The notes under the pieces are model-generated. The model had not been told where the DNA came from. It did not search any database and saw only the letters and a list, made by a program, of their open reading frames with translations. The position numbers were made by a program, and so were the translations under genes. From Ferranicluibacter quercicola (GTDB taxonomy: Bacteria; Pseudomonadota; Alphaproteobacteria; Rhizobiales; Rhizobiaceae), in NCBI RefSeq assembly GCF_021168455.1, contig NZ_JAJOZR010000006.1, forward strand, positions 124,001-188,000: DNA of 64,000 bases, in the 5' to 3' direction. Below are positions 1 through 10,869 of this stretch, piece by piece. Each line of letters starts with the position of its first letter. The first letter of the stretch is position 1.

Positions 1-1614
1 GACGATATAGCCTTCGATCGTCTTCAGGGCCTCGCCCGTTTCGCTGACCAGCCGGACGCCGCTCTGAACCTCCTCGGAGGAGTTGCGGATCAGGTCCTTG
101 ATCTCCTTGGCGGCCTTGGCCGAGCGCTGGGCGAGCTCGCGCACCTCCTGCGCCACGACAGCGAAGCCCTTGCCCGCATCGCCCGCCCGCGCCGCCTCGA
201 CGCCGGCATTCAGCGCGAGCAGGTTGGTCTGGAAGGCGATTTCGTCGATCACGCCGATGATGCTGGAGATCTCGTTGGAGGACTGTTCGATCTTCTGCAT
301 GGCGTCCACCGCATTGGCGACGACCGCGCCGGAATGGGCCGCGCTCTCATTGGCCAGCAGGGCCGTCCGGCGCGCCTCCTCGGCCCGCTTGGAGGCGTTG
401 GCGACATTGGCGGTGATCTCGTCCAGGGCCGCGGCCGTCTCCTCGAGCGAGGCGGCCTGCTGCTCGGTGCGCTTGGAGAGGTCCTGGGTGCTGGCGCTGA
501 TCTCGCGCGTGCCGGTGTCGATCTGGGTGCTGGCATCGGCCACGGCGCCCAGCGTTTGCGCCAGCTGTCCGACCGCGCCGTTCAGATCGTGGCGCAGCGC
601 CTCGAAATCCGGGGCGAAGGCCTGGTCGAGTTGGAAGCCGAGATCGCCGGCCGCCAGCCGGCGAAGACCGGCCGCGAGACCGGAGGTCGCCTCCTGGAGA
701 CGCTGCCGGGCAGCGGCGTCCGCCTCCGCGGTCAGGCGGGCGCGATCGGCCTCCGCCTGGCGGCGGGCGGCGTCCGCCTCCTGCTCCAGGCGCGCCTTGT
801 CGATCGCCGCCTGACGGAACACCGCGACGGCGCCGGCCATGTCGCCGATCTCGTCCCTGCGTCCGGTCGAGGGGAGATCGATATCGGTGTGGCCTTCGGC
901 GAGCTTGCGCATGGCCTGCGTCATCCCGCGGATGGGCCGCCCGACGCTGCGGATCAGCAGGACGGCCGAGAGCAGGAGGACGAGCACGATGGCAAGGCCG
1001 ATGCCGAGCGCCACCGTATTGGCCTGCGCGACCGTGGAGCCCAGCGTGGCCTTCGCGCCGTTGGTGAAGCGGGTGGCGTTCGCCTTCGCCTGTTCGATGG
1101 CGACCGCCGCATCGTCGGCGATCTTCTTGCTGTCGGCGGCCGACACGACGGCCATGGCAAGCTCCATCTCTGCGTCCGTCAGCTGCACGCCGCCCTTCTT
1201 CCGGAAGGCGGTCTCCACCGCGGTCGCCCGCTTCGCCACGGTCGTCTCGAACGCCTTGAGCCCGTTGCGGATCTGCACGAGCACGTCCGGGATCATGGCG
1301 AGCGCGATCGGCTGCTCGAGCGCGTTCCAGCCGCTCTCGCTGTTTGCCCGTACATCCGCAAAGGCCTCCGCCACGCCGCTCGTCGTTTTGGCGAGATTGA
1401 TGCCGCGCGAGGCGAAGCGCATCCGGAGGAGCGCCAGTTCGGCATTGACGATGCCGTTGAGGATCGTCTGCTCGTGTTCCACGATCTCGTTCGCCGCCGT
1501 AACCCGCAGACGGGCGATCTGCTGGTTGGCGATCATGCCGGCGATCAACAGGATGCCGATGCCCGAGGACACGAGCAATTTGGTTCCGACCTTCATATTC
1601 TGCAGTACTGACAT
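1..1614 (-). CDS. Methyl-accepting chemotaxis protein (C-terminus cut by window edge)
   Basis: Transmembrane chemoreceptor that senses a ligand and controls CheA/CheW; 538 residues are visible before the window edge. A membrane segment lies near residues 11-30, a mostly helical sensory part follows to about 199, a second membrane segment at about 200-221, then HAMP (about 222-272) and a second HAMP-like stretch. The cytoplasmic domain contains the highly conserved receptor hairpin tip (EIAFQTNLLALNAGVEAARA). The ATG at 1614 follows a strong AGGAGA ribosome site. The signalling half is nearly identical to that of the receptor at 3275-5632, while the sensor halves are unrelated, so the pair looks like a duplicated output module with swapped sensors. 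Ligand unknown. Confidence 0.93.
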   Translation of the reverse strand, partial: MSVLQNMKVGTKLLVSSGIGILLIAGMIANQQIARLRVTAANEIVEHEQTILNGIVNAELALLRMRFASRGINLAKTTSGVAEAFADVRANSESGWNALEQPIALAMIPDVLVQIRNGLKAFETTVAKRATAVETAFRKKGGVQLTDAEMELAMAVVSAADSKKIADDAAVAIEQAKANATRFTNGAKATLGSTVAQANTVALGIGLAIVLVLLLSAVLLIRSVGRPIRGMTQAMRKLAEGHTDIDLPSTGRRDEIGDMAGAVAVFRQAAIDKARLEQEADAARRQAEADRARLTAEADAAARQRLQEATSGLAAGLRRLAAGDLGFQLDQAFAPDFEALRHDLNGAVGQLAQTLGAVADASTQIDTGTREISASTQDLSKRTEQQAASLEETAAALDEITANVANASKRAEEARRTALLANESAAHSGAVVANAVDAMQKIEQSSNEISSIIGVIDEIAFQTNLLALNAGVEAARAGDAGKGFAVVAQEVRELAQRSAKAAKEIKDLIRNSSEEVQSGVRLVSETGEALKTIEGYIV

Positions 1615-2122
1615 CAGGATCTCCTGGGGATGAAGCCCGCTGCCTCTGTCCGGGCGGCGGACGCCGGGCGGCACACTCATTCTGCCGGCGGCTCTGGGAC
1701 ACACGGAGGTCATGTCCGTATGCATCATGCGAAAGCGGCGGCCCCGCTTGGGGGTCGCCTCGACGACGAACCGGGCGGAGCCGCCGGTCGTCATTAGCGG
1801 TCATGCGCGCGCATCGGCGACCGCGGGCGCGGCGTTAGCCGGAGGATGAAACATTGCTCATGGCGACCTTCTGGCGGAACGGATGGCCGTCGGGCGGCAG
1901 GGCGCGACACGCGTTTTCCCGTCGCCGAACGCGATGCGCGATCATCGGATTTATGTGTTGTATTTCAGATAATCCTTGATTTAAGAAGGGCATAGACCCT
2001 GCGCTTTCGACGCGAAAAATGGGTCGTTTCCAACGCAGCGTGCCGGGCCAACTCTGGATTTGACCGAAAACCGGTCACGGACCGCCGGCATCGACGGCCG
2101 GCGGCCGGGGAGATGACGCGCA
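1615..2122. other. Intergenic region between divergent chemoreceptor and PAS-HTH regulator
   Basis: About 500 bases between divergently read genes, so promoters for both should lie here. The part near 1930-1990 is clearly more AT-rich than its surroundings. I see no convincing small gene, RNA or perfect inverted repeat. Confidence 0.4.
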
Positions 2123-3208
2123 ATGCCGACGACAGGACTTTTCGGGCGCGAGACACCCCCCGCCGGGCCGGGCCGGGAGAGCGCCCGCCCGCGCCCGTCG
2201 GGCATTTCCTCGCGGCATTTTCTCAAGCTGGTGGAGGATCAGGGCCGGGTGGGCTTCTGGTCGATCGATTTCGGCATCGGCGACATCAACGGCTCGGTGG
2301 GGCTCTTCCGCCTTCTCGGCCTCTCGCCCTTCGCGCGGCTCGACTTCGCCGATGTGGTGCGCATGATCCACCCGGCCGACCGGGGCGCGAACGCCGATAT
2401 GCTGGCGGTGATCCGCGCCGGACAGGCGATCGAGCGGGAGTTCCGCATCATCCGCCCCGATGGGAGCCTGCGCTGGATCCAGAACACGGCGGAGGTCCTC
2501 GTCGATCCCGACGGCGTGCCCCTGCGCGCGCTCGGCATGATGACGGATGTCACCGAACAGCACGAGGCGCGGCTGATGGCCGGCGAGGGATGGCAGAGCT
2601 ACCAGCGCCTGATCGCGGCCATCGCCGCCGTCAAATGGCGCATGCTGCCCGACGGCAAGATCCTGTCTCTGCTGAAATGGGAGGAGCTGACGGGCCAGAC
2701 GCTGGCGGCGGCGGACCATTGGGGCTGGCTGGAGGCGATCCACCCGGACGAGCGCGAGGAGGTTCGCGCGCTCTGGGCCGATTGCACGCGCACGGGGCAG
2801 CCCAACTCCGTCGATCTGCGCATCCGGTGCCTGGACGGCGCTTTCCGGCGCTATCTGATGCGCGGCGCGCCGCTCTGCAACGCGGACGGTGCCGTGCGGG
2901 AGTGGATCGGCGTGCTCATCGAAACGGCGCCGCTGCCGTCGGCGGCGTCGCGCCTGGCGGTCCTCCAGACGCTGGACGGCGCCCATATCCGGGCGGCGCG
3001 GGCGCTTCTGGACTGGAGCGTGGAAGATCTGTCGGCCAAGGCCGGCGTCTCCGTCTCCACCATCCGGCGGCTGGAACATGGCACGGGCAACCGCACGCGG
3101 CTGCCGCATGTCGAAGCGCTTCGCGAGGCCCTGCAGACGGGCGGCGTCCGCTTCGGCCTCGGTTCGCAGGGCGAGATCGCGGTCAGCCTCGGCCGGCGCG
3201 AGGGCTGA
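2123..3208 (+). CDS. PAS-PAS-HTH (XRE-type) sensor regulator
   Basis: A 361-residue cytoplasmic protein with two PAS/PAC units followed by a helix-turn-helix. The first PAS runs about residues 35-155 and shows the PAC signature (EREFRIIRPDGSLRWI...). The second runs about 160-270. An XRE/Cro-like HTH (RAARALLDWSVEDLSAKAGV..TIRRLE) occupies about 285-345. It probably binds DNA in response to a small ligand or redox signal; no kinase or cyclase domain is present. ATG 2123 follows GGGGAGA. It is convergent with the chemoreceptor at 3275-5632 and lies between two receptors, so a role in motility or energy sensing is possible but is inference. Confidence 0.85.
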   Translation: MPTTGLFGRETPPAGPGRESARPRPSGISSRHFLKLVEDQGRVGFWSIDFGIGDINGSVGLFRLLGLSPFARLDFADVVRMIHPADRGANADMLAVIRAGQAIEREFRIIRPDGSLRWIQNTAEVLVDPDGVPLRALGMMTDVTEQHEARLMAGEGWQSYQRLIAAIAAVKWRMLPDGKILSLLKWEELTGQTLAAADHWGWLEAIHPDEREEVRALWADCTRTGQPNSVDLRIRCLDGAFRRYLMRGAPLCNADGAVREWIGVLIETAPLPSAASRLAVLQTLDGAHIRAARALLDWSVEDLSAKAGVSVSTIRRLEHGTGNRTRLPHVEALREALQTGGVRFGLGSQGEIAVSLGRREG

Positions 3209-3274
3209 GCGCCGGCGCCGGGCGAGACGGGCGGACCCGGGGGTGCGGCCGCTGCGCCCGCCGGTCCGGGCGGC

Positions 3275-5632
3275 TCAGAACTCTTCCCAGCTTTCCTGCA
3301 GCGCGGCGTTGCCGGCGACGGCGCGGGTCACCTGTGCGGCCGGATGGCGGACCGGTGCGGCGGCGGTGTGCGGGGCCGGACGCCCGGAGGCACCCCCCGA
3401 TGCGCGCGGCGCTGCCCGCGTCGGGGTCGGGCCGGCCGCCATCGCCGTGGCGGTGAGGCGCAGAGCGGTGCCCAGCTGGAACTGCGCGATCAGCGCGCGC
3501 AGCCGGCCGCTTTCCGTGGCGAGCGTCGCGCCGGCGGCGCTGGTCTCCTCGACCATGGCCGCGTTCTGCTGGGTCACCTGGTCCATCTGGTTGACGGCCG
3601 TGTTCACCTCGGCCAGACCCACCGACTGTTCGCCCGCCGATGTGGCGATCGAGGCCATGTGCTGGTTGACGGTGATGATGTAGCCTTCGATCAGCCGCAG
3701 CGCCTCGCCCGTGTCGCTGACCAGCCGGACGCCGTTCTGCACTTCGTTGGAAGAGGTGCGGATAAGGTCCTTGATGTCCTTGGCGGCCTTGGCCGAGCGC
3801 TGGGCGAGCTCGCGCACTTCCTGCGCGACGACCGCGAAGCCCTTGCCCGCCTCCCCTGCCCGCGCCGCTTCCACGCCGGCATTCAGAGCCAGAAGATTGG
3901 TCTGGAAGGCGATTTCGTCGATGACGCCGATGATGTTGGACACCTCGTTGGACGAGGCCTCGATCTTCTGCATCGCATCCACCGCATTGGCGACGACACG
4001 ACCGGACTGGGCCGCGCTGTCATTGGCGAGAATGGCGACCTTGCGGGCCTCGTCGGCGCGCTTGGAGGAATTGGTGACGTTGACGGTGATCTGGTCGAGA
4101 GCGGCGGCGGTTTCCTCCAGCGACGCCGCCTGCTGCTCGGTGCGTCTGGAGAGATCCTCGGCGCTGCTGCTGACCTCGCGGCTGCCGGTGTCGATGGCGT
4201 CGGTGGCCTGCGCCACGGCCGCGAGGGTCTGCGACAGCTGCGTCACCGCGGCGTTGAAATCTGCGCGCAGCGTCTCGAAATCGGCGGCGAAGGGGTCGGC
4301 CAGCTGGAAGGTCAGGTCGCCATCGGCCAGATGCCGCAGGCCTTCGCCCAGGCCCGATGTCGCCTGCGCCATGTCGGCGGCGCGCCTGCGATCGGCTTCG
4401 GCCTTGCGCTGGCGTTCCTCCTCGCTCAGGCTGCGGTTGGCGGCGGCTTCCTGTTCCAGCCGCATGCGGGCGACCGTGCTGTCGCGCAGCACCTCCAGCG
4501 AGCGCGCCATGTCGCCGATCTCGTCTTTCGCGGTCGTGTCGGAGAGATCCGCATCCACGCGGCCCGCCGCAATCGAATTCGTCGCGGCGATGACCTTGCC
4601 GAGGCGGTTGCGGAAGCGGTTGGCGAGCGCGGTGGCGACGGCGATCAGAAGCACGGTGGCGATGCCGACGACGACGAGCGAGGTCAGGGCAAGGCTCTTC
4701 AGCCCGGCGAACAGCGCGGGAACGGGCACGGAGACGACCGTGTACCAGGTGGTTCCCGGAAGGATGTTGACCGGCACGGCGACGGCGAGGTTCTGCGATC
4801 CGTCGGCATTGGCCATCTCCACCGGCGTGCCGGGACGCGCGACCACCTGTTCCCAGGCCGCCGCATCGAGCCCGGAGTCCTTCAGCGACTTGCCGAGCAG
4901 CGCCGGATCGGGATAGGCGACGATGCTGCCGCTCTGGCTGATCAGCGCGACGAAGCCGGCACCCAGGGGCTTGAGGCTCGAGAGATCCCGGGACAGGCTG
5001 TCGAGGGCGGTATCCACACCGGTGACGCCGACGAAGCGGCCGTCCTTCAGCAGCGGCACCATGAAGGAGGTCATGAGCACGTTCTTGCCGTCAATGGCAT
5101 ACTGATAGGGCTCGGTGAAGAAATCCCGGCCGGTCTGCTTGGGCACCTGATAATAGTCGCCGGCGCCGGGCTTGTCGTAGTCGATCAGCGGATCGTGCAG
5201 GATGGTTTCGCCCGAGCGCGCGAAATAGGGAACGTAGCGGCCGGTCGCATCATGGCCGGGCTTGCCCTTGAACGCGGCATCCTTGCCGTCGAACGCGTCG
5301 GGCTCCCAGCCGGTGCTGACGCCGACGGCCGCGGGCGTGTCGATCAGCAGCTGGCGCAGAAACGCATCCGTCTCCTCGCGCGAGGGGGCGCCGGTCCGCG
5401 TGGCGGCGACGAGATAGGAGCGCATGTTGAAGCTCAGCGCCTTCAGCGCGCCGAAGCGGGTCTCGACATTGGCGGCGCTGGTGGCGGCCGCATTGGTCAT
5501 CTCGGCGATCGAGCGGTCCCGCACCTCGTGATAGGCGAGGTAAAGAAGAATGCCGGCCGTCGCCACCGTCGTGGTGACCCCGGTGGCGACGATGGCGAAC
5601 ATATTGCGGCCCGTGGCCGTTTTCGGGAACAT
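3275..5632 (-). CDS. dCache-type methyl-accepting chemotaxis protein with C-terminal CheR tether
   Basis: A full-length 785-residue chemoreceptor. A membrane segment near residues 11-33 is followed by a periplasmic dCache-like domain (about 35-305, including the DPLIDYDKPGAGDYY and VTGVDTALDSL stretches), a second membrane segment near 315-340, HAMP, and the signalling domain with the EIAFQTNLLALNAGVEAARA hairpin. The protein ends in SWEEF after a long Ala/Pro-rich linker. This resembles the NWETF-type pentapeptide that tethers CheR/CheB, so it is probably an adaptation-competent high-abundance receptor. dCache domains of this sort often bind amino acids or other small metabolites; the ligand is not predictable here. 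Start ATG 5632 is preceded by GGAGACGCC. Confidence 0.94.
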   Translation of the reverse strand: MFPKTATGRNMFAIVATGVTTTVATAGILLYLAYHEVRDRSIAEMTNAAATSAANVETRFGALKALSFNMRSYLVAATRTGAPSREETDAFLRQLLIDTPAAVGVSTGWEPDAFDGKDAAFKGKPGHDATGRYVPYFARSGETILHDPLIDYDKPGAGDYYQVPKQTGRDFFTEPYQYAIDGKNVLMTSFMVPLLKDGRFVGVTGVDTALDSLSRDLSSLKPLGAGFVALISQSGSIVAYPDPALLGKSLKDSGLDAAAWEQVVARPGTPVEMANADGSQNLAVAVPVNILPGTTWYTVVSVPVPALFAGLKSLALTSLVVVGIATVLLIAVATALANRFRNRLGKVIAATNSIAAGRVDADLSDTTAKDEIGDMARSLEVLRDSTVARMRLEQEAAANRSLSEEERQRKAEADRRRAADMAQATSGLGEGLRHLADGDLTFQLADPFAADFETLRADFNAAVTQLSQTLAAVAQATDAIDTGSREVSSSAEDLSRRTEQQAASLEETAAALDQITVNVTNSSKRADEARKVAILANDSAAQSGRVVANAVDAMQKIEASSNEVSNIIGVIDEIAFQTNLLALNAGVEAARAGEAGKGFAVVAQEVRELAQRSAKAAKDIKDLIRTSSNEVQNGVRLVSDTGEALRLIEGYIITVNQHMASIATSAGEQSVGLAEVNTAVNQMDQVTQQNAAMVEETSAAGATLATESGRLRALIAQFQLGTALRLTATAMAAGPTPTRAAPRASGGASGRPAPHTAAAPVRHPAAQVTRAVAGNAALQESWEEF

Positions 5633-5936
5633 CCGGCGTCTCCAAACGAGGTCTTTGCTTCAACGGTTCGGCGATAGACTTGGGCACGCCATCGTAGGCG
5701 ACGGCACGGTTCTGTCCATTCTGCCAGTTTTACAAAGGTTTGGTTGAAATACGCTTAACGCAACCGCCGCACCGTGATGTGGGCAAGCTCCGTGGCGGCG
5801 TTTACCGTATCGCTGCGAGGTCTACCTGATATTTAGGGTAGAAACGTCTGTCGTCTCCGGCGGAATGTCCAGGGAAGGACGCGACGGGACCGAAGGCATA
5901 CTGTATTGCCCCCTCCCCTCTTCTTGTCCGCGCGGG
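5633..5936. other. Intergenic region, nothing identified
   Basis: About 300 bases upstream of the minus-strand chemoreceptor and beyond the stop of the small membrane protein gene. It should hold the receptor promoter; the stretch near 5730-5850 is comparatively AT-rich. No gene or repeat recognised. Confidence 0.35.
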
Positions 5937-6242
5937 TCAGAGGCGATCTGGCCGCCGCGCCGACGCGCGTCGTTCGGCAAGAACGAGCAGCCGGCCGAGC
6001 GCCATCAGCGCGATGCCGATCGGCACGGCGGGGGTGGTGGTGAGCGTCTGCAGGACGGCGAGGAAGACATAGGGGTGGATGCCGGTGATCAGCGCCAGAG
6101 GCACGAGACCGGCGACGAAGATCAGAAGACCCGCGAGAATGGTCGCCCCACCGGGAGACCGCAGGCAGCCGAAGAGGAGAAGGAGCAGGAAGAGGACGGC
6201 GACGAGGGTTCCCATGACAGCCTTTCGCACGGTTCGGACCAT
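5937..6242 (-). CDS. Small hydrophobic membrane protein, function unknown
   Basis: A 101-residue protein with about three hydrophobic segments: residues about 9-25 (Val/Leu-rich, before a Cys), about 31-52, and about 60-85, followed by a basic tail (ERRASARRPDRL). It looks like a small inner-membrane protein; I do not recognise the family. The reading frame is open upstream to 6383, but that extension has poor coding character, and a GAGGG motif lies about 11 bases before the ATG at 6242, so I prefer the short form. It lies downstream of thiC on the same strand with a 258-base gap, so co-transcription is possible but unproven. Confidence 0.5.
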   Translation of the reverse strand: MVRTVRKAVMGTLVAVLFLLLLLFGCLRSPGGATILAGLLIFVAGLVPLALITGIHPYVFLAVLQTLTTTPAVPIGIALMALGRLLVLAERRASARRPDRL

Positions 6243-6500
6243 GCGCCATTGAACCCTCGCAGCGGGAGAAAGGCAAGGCGCGGGTTTCGAAGCGGCAGGT
6301 CCGGTTTCCGGGAGGGTCGGCGTGCCGGCAGGCACCTCGGCCCCGTCTGTCAGCGAAGCGGTCTTGCGCGGGCAGCACGACACGCCGTCGGTCCGGGTCG
6401 AGCCCGGAGCGACGGCGTGTGCGAACCCGCCTTCAGACCACGTCGTGACGGTGAGCAGATGTCGCCTTGGCGCATCCGAAGGCCAACGACCGGAACCGTC

Positions 6501-8369
<1,869 letters not shown>

Positions 8370-8470
8370 GGCAGGCTCTCCGGGTTGGAGACCCAGTCCG
8401 CCTGGCGACGAGAGCCGAGAAAACGCGATGCCGGCCACAAGGCGAGGGATCGCCGGAGAGCCTGCAAGCG

Positions 8471-8565
8471 CCTCACCGTCCCTCCGCCAGTATGAACTGG
8501 ATCAGGTTCAACGGGTCACTGCGCGTACAGCAGTATCTCAGCCCCTTGGCGGGACCCCCCTGGTG
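8471..8565 (-). promoter_or_regulatory. TPP riboswitch (THI element) of thiC
   Basis: Read on the minus strand, this segment has the conserved THI-box parts in order: a GGGGTCC helix arm, CTGAGA (8536-8541), an ACCTGATC core (8500-8507) and GGAGGGA (8479-8485). It sits about 100 bases upstream of the thiC start. TPP binding is expected to repress thiC translation or transcription; the expression platform was not resolved. Confidence 0.97.
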
Positions 8566-8738
8566 AATATGCGGAAGGTTGCATGGAGCCGTGGCCATGG
8601 TCAAGCCGGCTTTTGCCGATGGCGTCCGGCTGTCGCGGGGTGGATGGCGCCCGTTCGATCACCACCGTGAATCGATCGGCCCGGATCGATTCACAAGTCT
8701 CGTTGGACCTCGGCTTCCCGGCGCGCGACTCTCTGCCC

Positions 8739-9014
8739 ATGACCCACGCATCCTACCGCCTGCATCTGGAACGCTGCGACCCCGCGCGCAACATGGCGCG
8801 CTTCTACGCCCTGTCGCTCGAACCCTCGCTCTTCGGCGAGATCGTGCTGGTGCGCCGCTGGGGACGGATCGGCGCACCCGGCCGATCGCGCCTCGAGGTC
8901 TTCGCCGACGAGCGGGCGGCGGTAACAGCGATGATGGCGCTGCTCAGGCAGAAGCGGGCGCGCGGATATGCGGTGGGGCAGTGGGGTTTGCGGCCGGTGG
9001 CGCGGCGGAGTTGA
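8739..9014 (+). CDS. WGR-domain protein
   Basis: A 91-residue protein made almost wholly of one WGR domain (VRRWGRIGAPGRS), found in rhizobial stand-alone proteins and in PARP- and MolR-type proteins, where it is thought to bind nucleic acids. The ATG at 8739 gives the usual length; upstream in-frame starts would add unrelated sequence overlapping the riboswitch flank. Its stop codon lies inside the first parS palindrome (9009-9026), so the gene directly abuts the partition region. Function in the cell unknown. Confidence 0.85.
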   Translation: MTHASYRLHLERCDPARNMARFYALSLEPSLFGEIVLVRRWGRIGAPGRSRLEVFADERAAVTAMMALLRQKRARGYAVGQWGLRPVARRS

Positions 9015-9026
9015 CAGCTGTCAACT
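9009..9026. other. parS-like palindrome 1
   Basis: Contains the perfect 16-base palindrome GTTGACAGCTGTCAAC (9010-9025), extended to 18 bases with flanking A/T. It fits the published repABC parS consensus GTTNNCNGCNGNNAAC, so it is a probable RepB binding site and centromere. It overlaps the stop codon of the WGR gene. Confidence 0.85.
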
Positions 9027-9060
9027 TTCGATAGGGCGCAATGCACTTTGTCACGGCATC

Positions 9061-9084
9061 CAAAGTTGACAGCTGTCAACTTTG
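9061..9084. other. parS-like palindrome 2
   Basis: The same 16-base core as the first site (9065-9080), here part of a perfect 24-base palindrome with CAAA/TTTG flanks. The two cores are 39 bases apart and about 410 bases upstream of repA, a usual parS position in repABC replicons. Confidence 0.88.
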
Positions 9085-9493
9085 AAGGCGTGCGTTCCCG
9101 CGGGGAGAAAAACGGCCAATCCGCCTTGTTCTTCAATGCCACCGGCCTCGATTTTTCCCCGCGGTTCGCCGACCCCTTATCCTGTCGGGGCTGCGAGGCG
9201 GGAAAAGGCGGTGCCGGACCGCTGTGGACAGGCAGAAGGATTCGGATTTGGGCATCCAGAAATCGCTTGACGCGACTCAGCAACAGACCTCAACCTCTAA
9301 CGGCTGGAGACGAATATCGACGGCTCCGGCGTAACAGGCCGTCCCCTCTGTAGATGACGCGCCCCGACGTATACACTGATGCATGAGAATCGCCGCCGAC
9401 GGCACCAACCGGACGACAGGATCGGCCATCCGCCCACGGGAGACCAGTGCGGCGGGGCCCCGTGAGCCCGGAAACGATGAGGAAAGACGCAAC
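9085..9493. other. Upstream region of repABC, promoter expected
   Basis: Non-coding stretch between parS and repA. It should hold the repA promoter(s) and the RepA/RepB operator. CTTGAC occurs at 9266-9271 and a TATAC motif at about 9371, but the spacings are not convincing and I do not assign a promoter. An in-frame ATG at 9383 would extend repA by 37 residues. Confidence 0.4.
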
Positions 9494-10765
9494 ATGGCCC
9501 CAACGGCCCACACGACACGCACCGGCCCGAAGGACGCGGCGCCGGCACCATCGGCGGATCTGACGATCGCGGCGGATGCGAGCGCGCTGTCGGAACAGCT
9601 GAAGGCGATGCGCGAGCGGCTGTTTCCGCCGACCTCGACGAAGACGCTTCGGCCGTTCTCCTCCGGCGAGGCGGCCAAGCTGATCGGCGTTTCCGACGGC
9701 TATCTGCGCCAGCTGTCGCTGGCCGGCGAGGGGCCGCAGCCGGAAACCGGCGCCGGCGGACGGCGCTTCTATTCGCTTGCCGATATCAACGCGCTGCGCC
9801 TGCACCTGTCGGAACAGGCGCTCGCCAAGGGCAACGCCGCCAAGGCGCGGGCCTATCTGCCGCGACGGGATGCGGCGGCCGGCGAACGGCTGCAGGTCAT
9901 CTCCGTCACCAATTTCAAGGGCGGCTCCGGCAAGACCACGTCGGCGGTGCATCTCGCGCAATATCTGGCGCTGACCGGCCACCGGGTGCTGGCCATCGAC
10001 CTCGATCCGCAGGCCTCGCTGTCGGCGCTGTTCGGCTACCAGCCGGAGCTGGATCTGACCGGCAACGACACGCTCTACGGCGCCATCCGCTACGATGCGG
10101 AGCAGCGGCCGCTGTCCGATGTGATCCGCCAGACCTATTTTCCCGGTCTCGACCTCGTGCCCGGCAATATCGAGCTGCAGGAATTCGAGCATGTGACGCC
10201 GCAGGCGCTGGCCGACCGGCAGTCCGGCCGCGAGGGTGCGGCGGGGGGCGGGCCCTTGTTCTTCGCCCGCATCCAGGCGGTGCTCGACACGGTGGAGGCG
10301 GATTACGACGTGGTCGTGATCGATTGCCCGCCGCAGCTCGGCTATCTCACGCTGTCGGCGCTCTGCGCCTCCACCTCCGTCATCGTCACCGTGCATCCCC
10401 AGATGCTGGACATCGCCTCGATGAACCAGTTCCTGTTCATGACGGCCGACCTGCTGTCGGTCGTGCGGGATGCCGGGGGCACGCTGAATTTCGACTTCCT
10501 GCGCTACCTCGTCACCCGCTTCGAGCCGAATGACGGGCCGCAGGCACAGATCGTCGGCTTCATGCGCTCGCTGTTCGGCGAACGCGTGCTGACGGCCCCC
10601 ATGGTGAAATCGACCGCCGTGTCGGATGCCGGTCTCACCAAGCAGACGCTCTACGAGGTCGGCCGCGAGAACTTTACCCGCGCGACCTACGACCGGGCGG
10701 TGGAATCGATGAATGCCGTCAACAGCGAGATCGAAGCGCTGGTGCATGCGGTGTGGAACCGCTGA
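9494..10765 (+). CDS. repA: Plasmid partitioning ATPase RepA (ParA family)
   Basis: ParA-type Walker ATPase that segregates the replicon with RepB at parS and autorepresses the operon. 423 residues from ATG 9494, which follows GAGGAAAGA. An N-terminal DNA-binding part (residues about 45-110, with FSSGEAAKLIGVSDGYLRQLSL) precedes the deviant Walker A KGGSGKTT at about 142-149; Walker A' (IDLDPQASLSALFG) and VIDCPPQLG follow. This is the standard RepA layout. First gene of repABC; repB starts 104 bases downstream. Confidence 0.97.
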   Translation: MAPTAHTTRTGPKDAAPAPSADLTIAADASALSEQLKAMRERLFPPTSTKTLRPFSSGEAAKLIGVSDGYLRQLSLAGEGPQPETGAGGRRFYSLADINALRLHLSEQALAKGNAAKARAYLPRRDAAAGERLQVISVTNFKGGSGKTTSAVHLAQYLALTGHRVLAIDLDPQASLSALFGYQPELDLTGNDTLYGAIRYDAEQRPLSDVIRQTYFPGLDLVPGNIELQEFEHVTPQALADRQSGREGAAGGGPLFFARIQAVLDTVEADYDVVVIDCPPQLGYLTLSALCASTSVIVTVHPQMLDIASMNQFLFMTADLLSVVRDAGGTLNFDFLRYLVTRFEPNDGPQAQIVGFMRSLFGERVLTAPMVKSTAVSDAGLTKQTLYEVGRENFTRATYDRAVESMNAVNSEIEALVHAVWNR

Positions 10766-10869
10766 CGGACTGTGGCGACCGGCGAGGGGGCGATCGGCCC
10801 CGGACCCGGTCGGATCGGCAGACAGATGAAGCGAGAGGCCTCCGGGCCGGAATCGCGGGAAGGAACGGA

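Noticed and set aside
334..1804. Long open frames on both strands over the first chemoreceptor (425 aa plus strand, 485 aa minus strand).
   Set aside because: They are out-of-frame shadows of a high-GC gene; only the minus frame starting at 1614 shows receptor motifs.
1846..1992. Short plus-strand frames (about 39-48 codons) after a GGAGG at 1841.
   Set aside because: Ribosome-site spacing is poor for either start and the products are featureless, so not called as genes.
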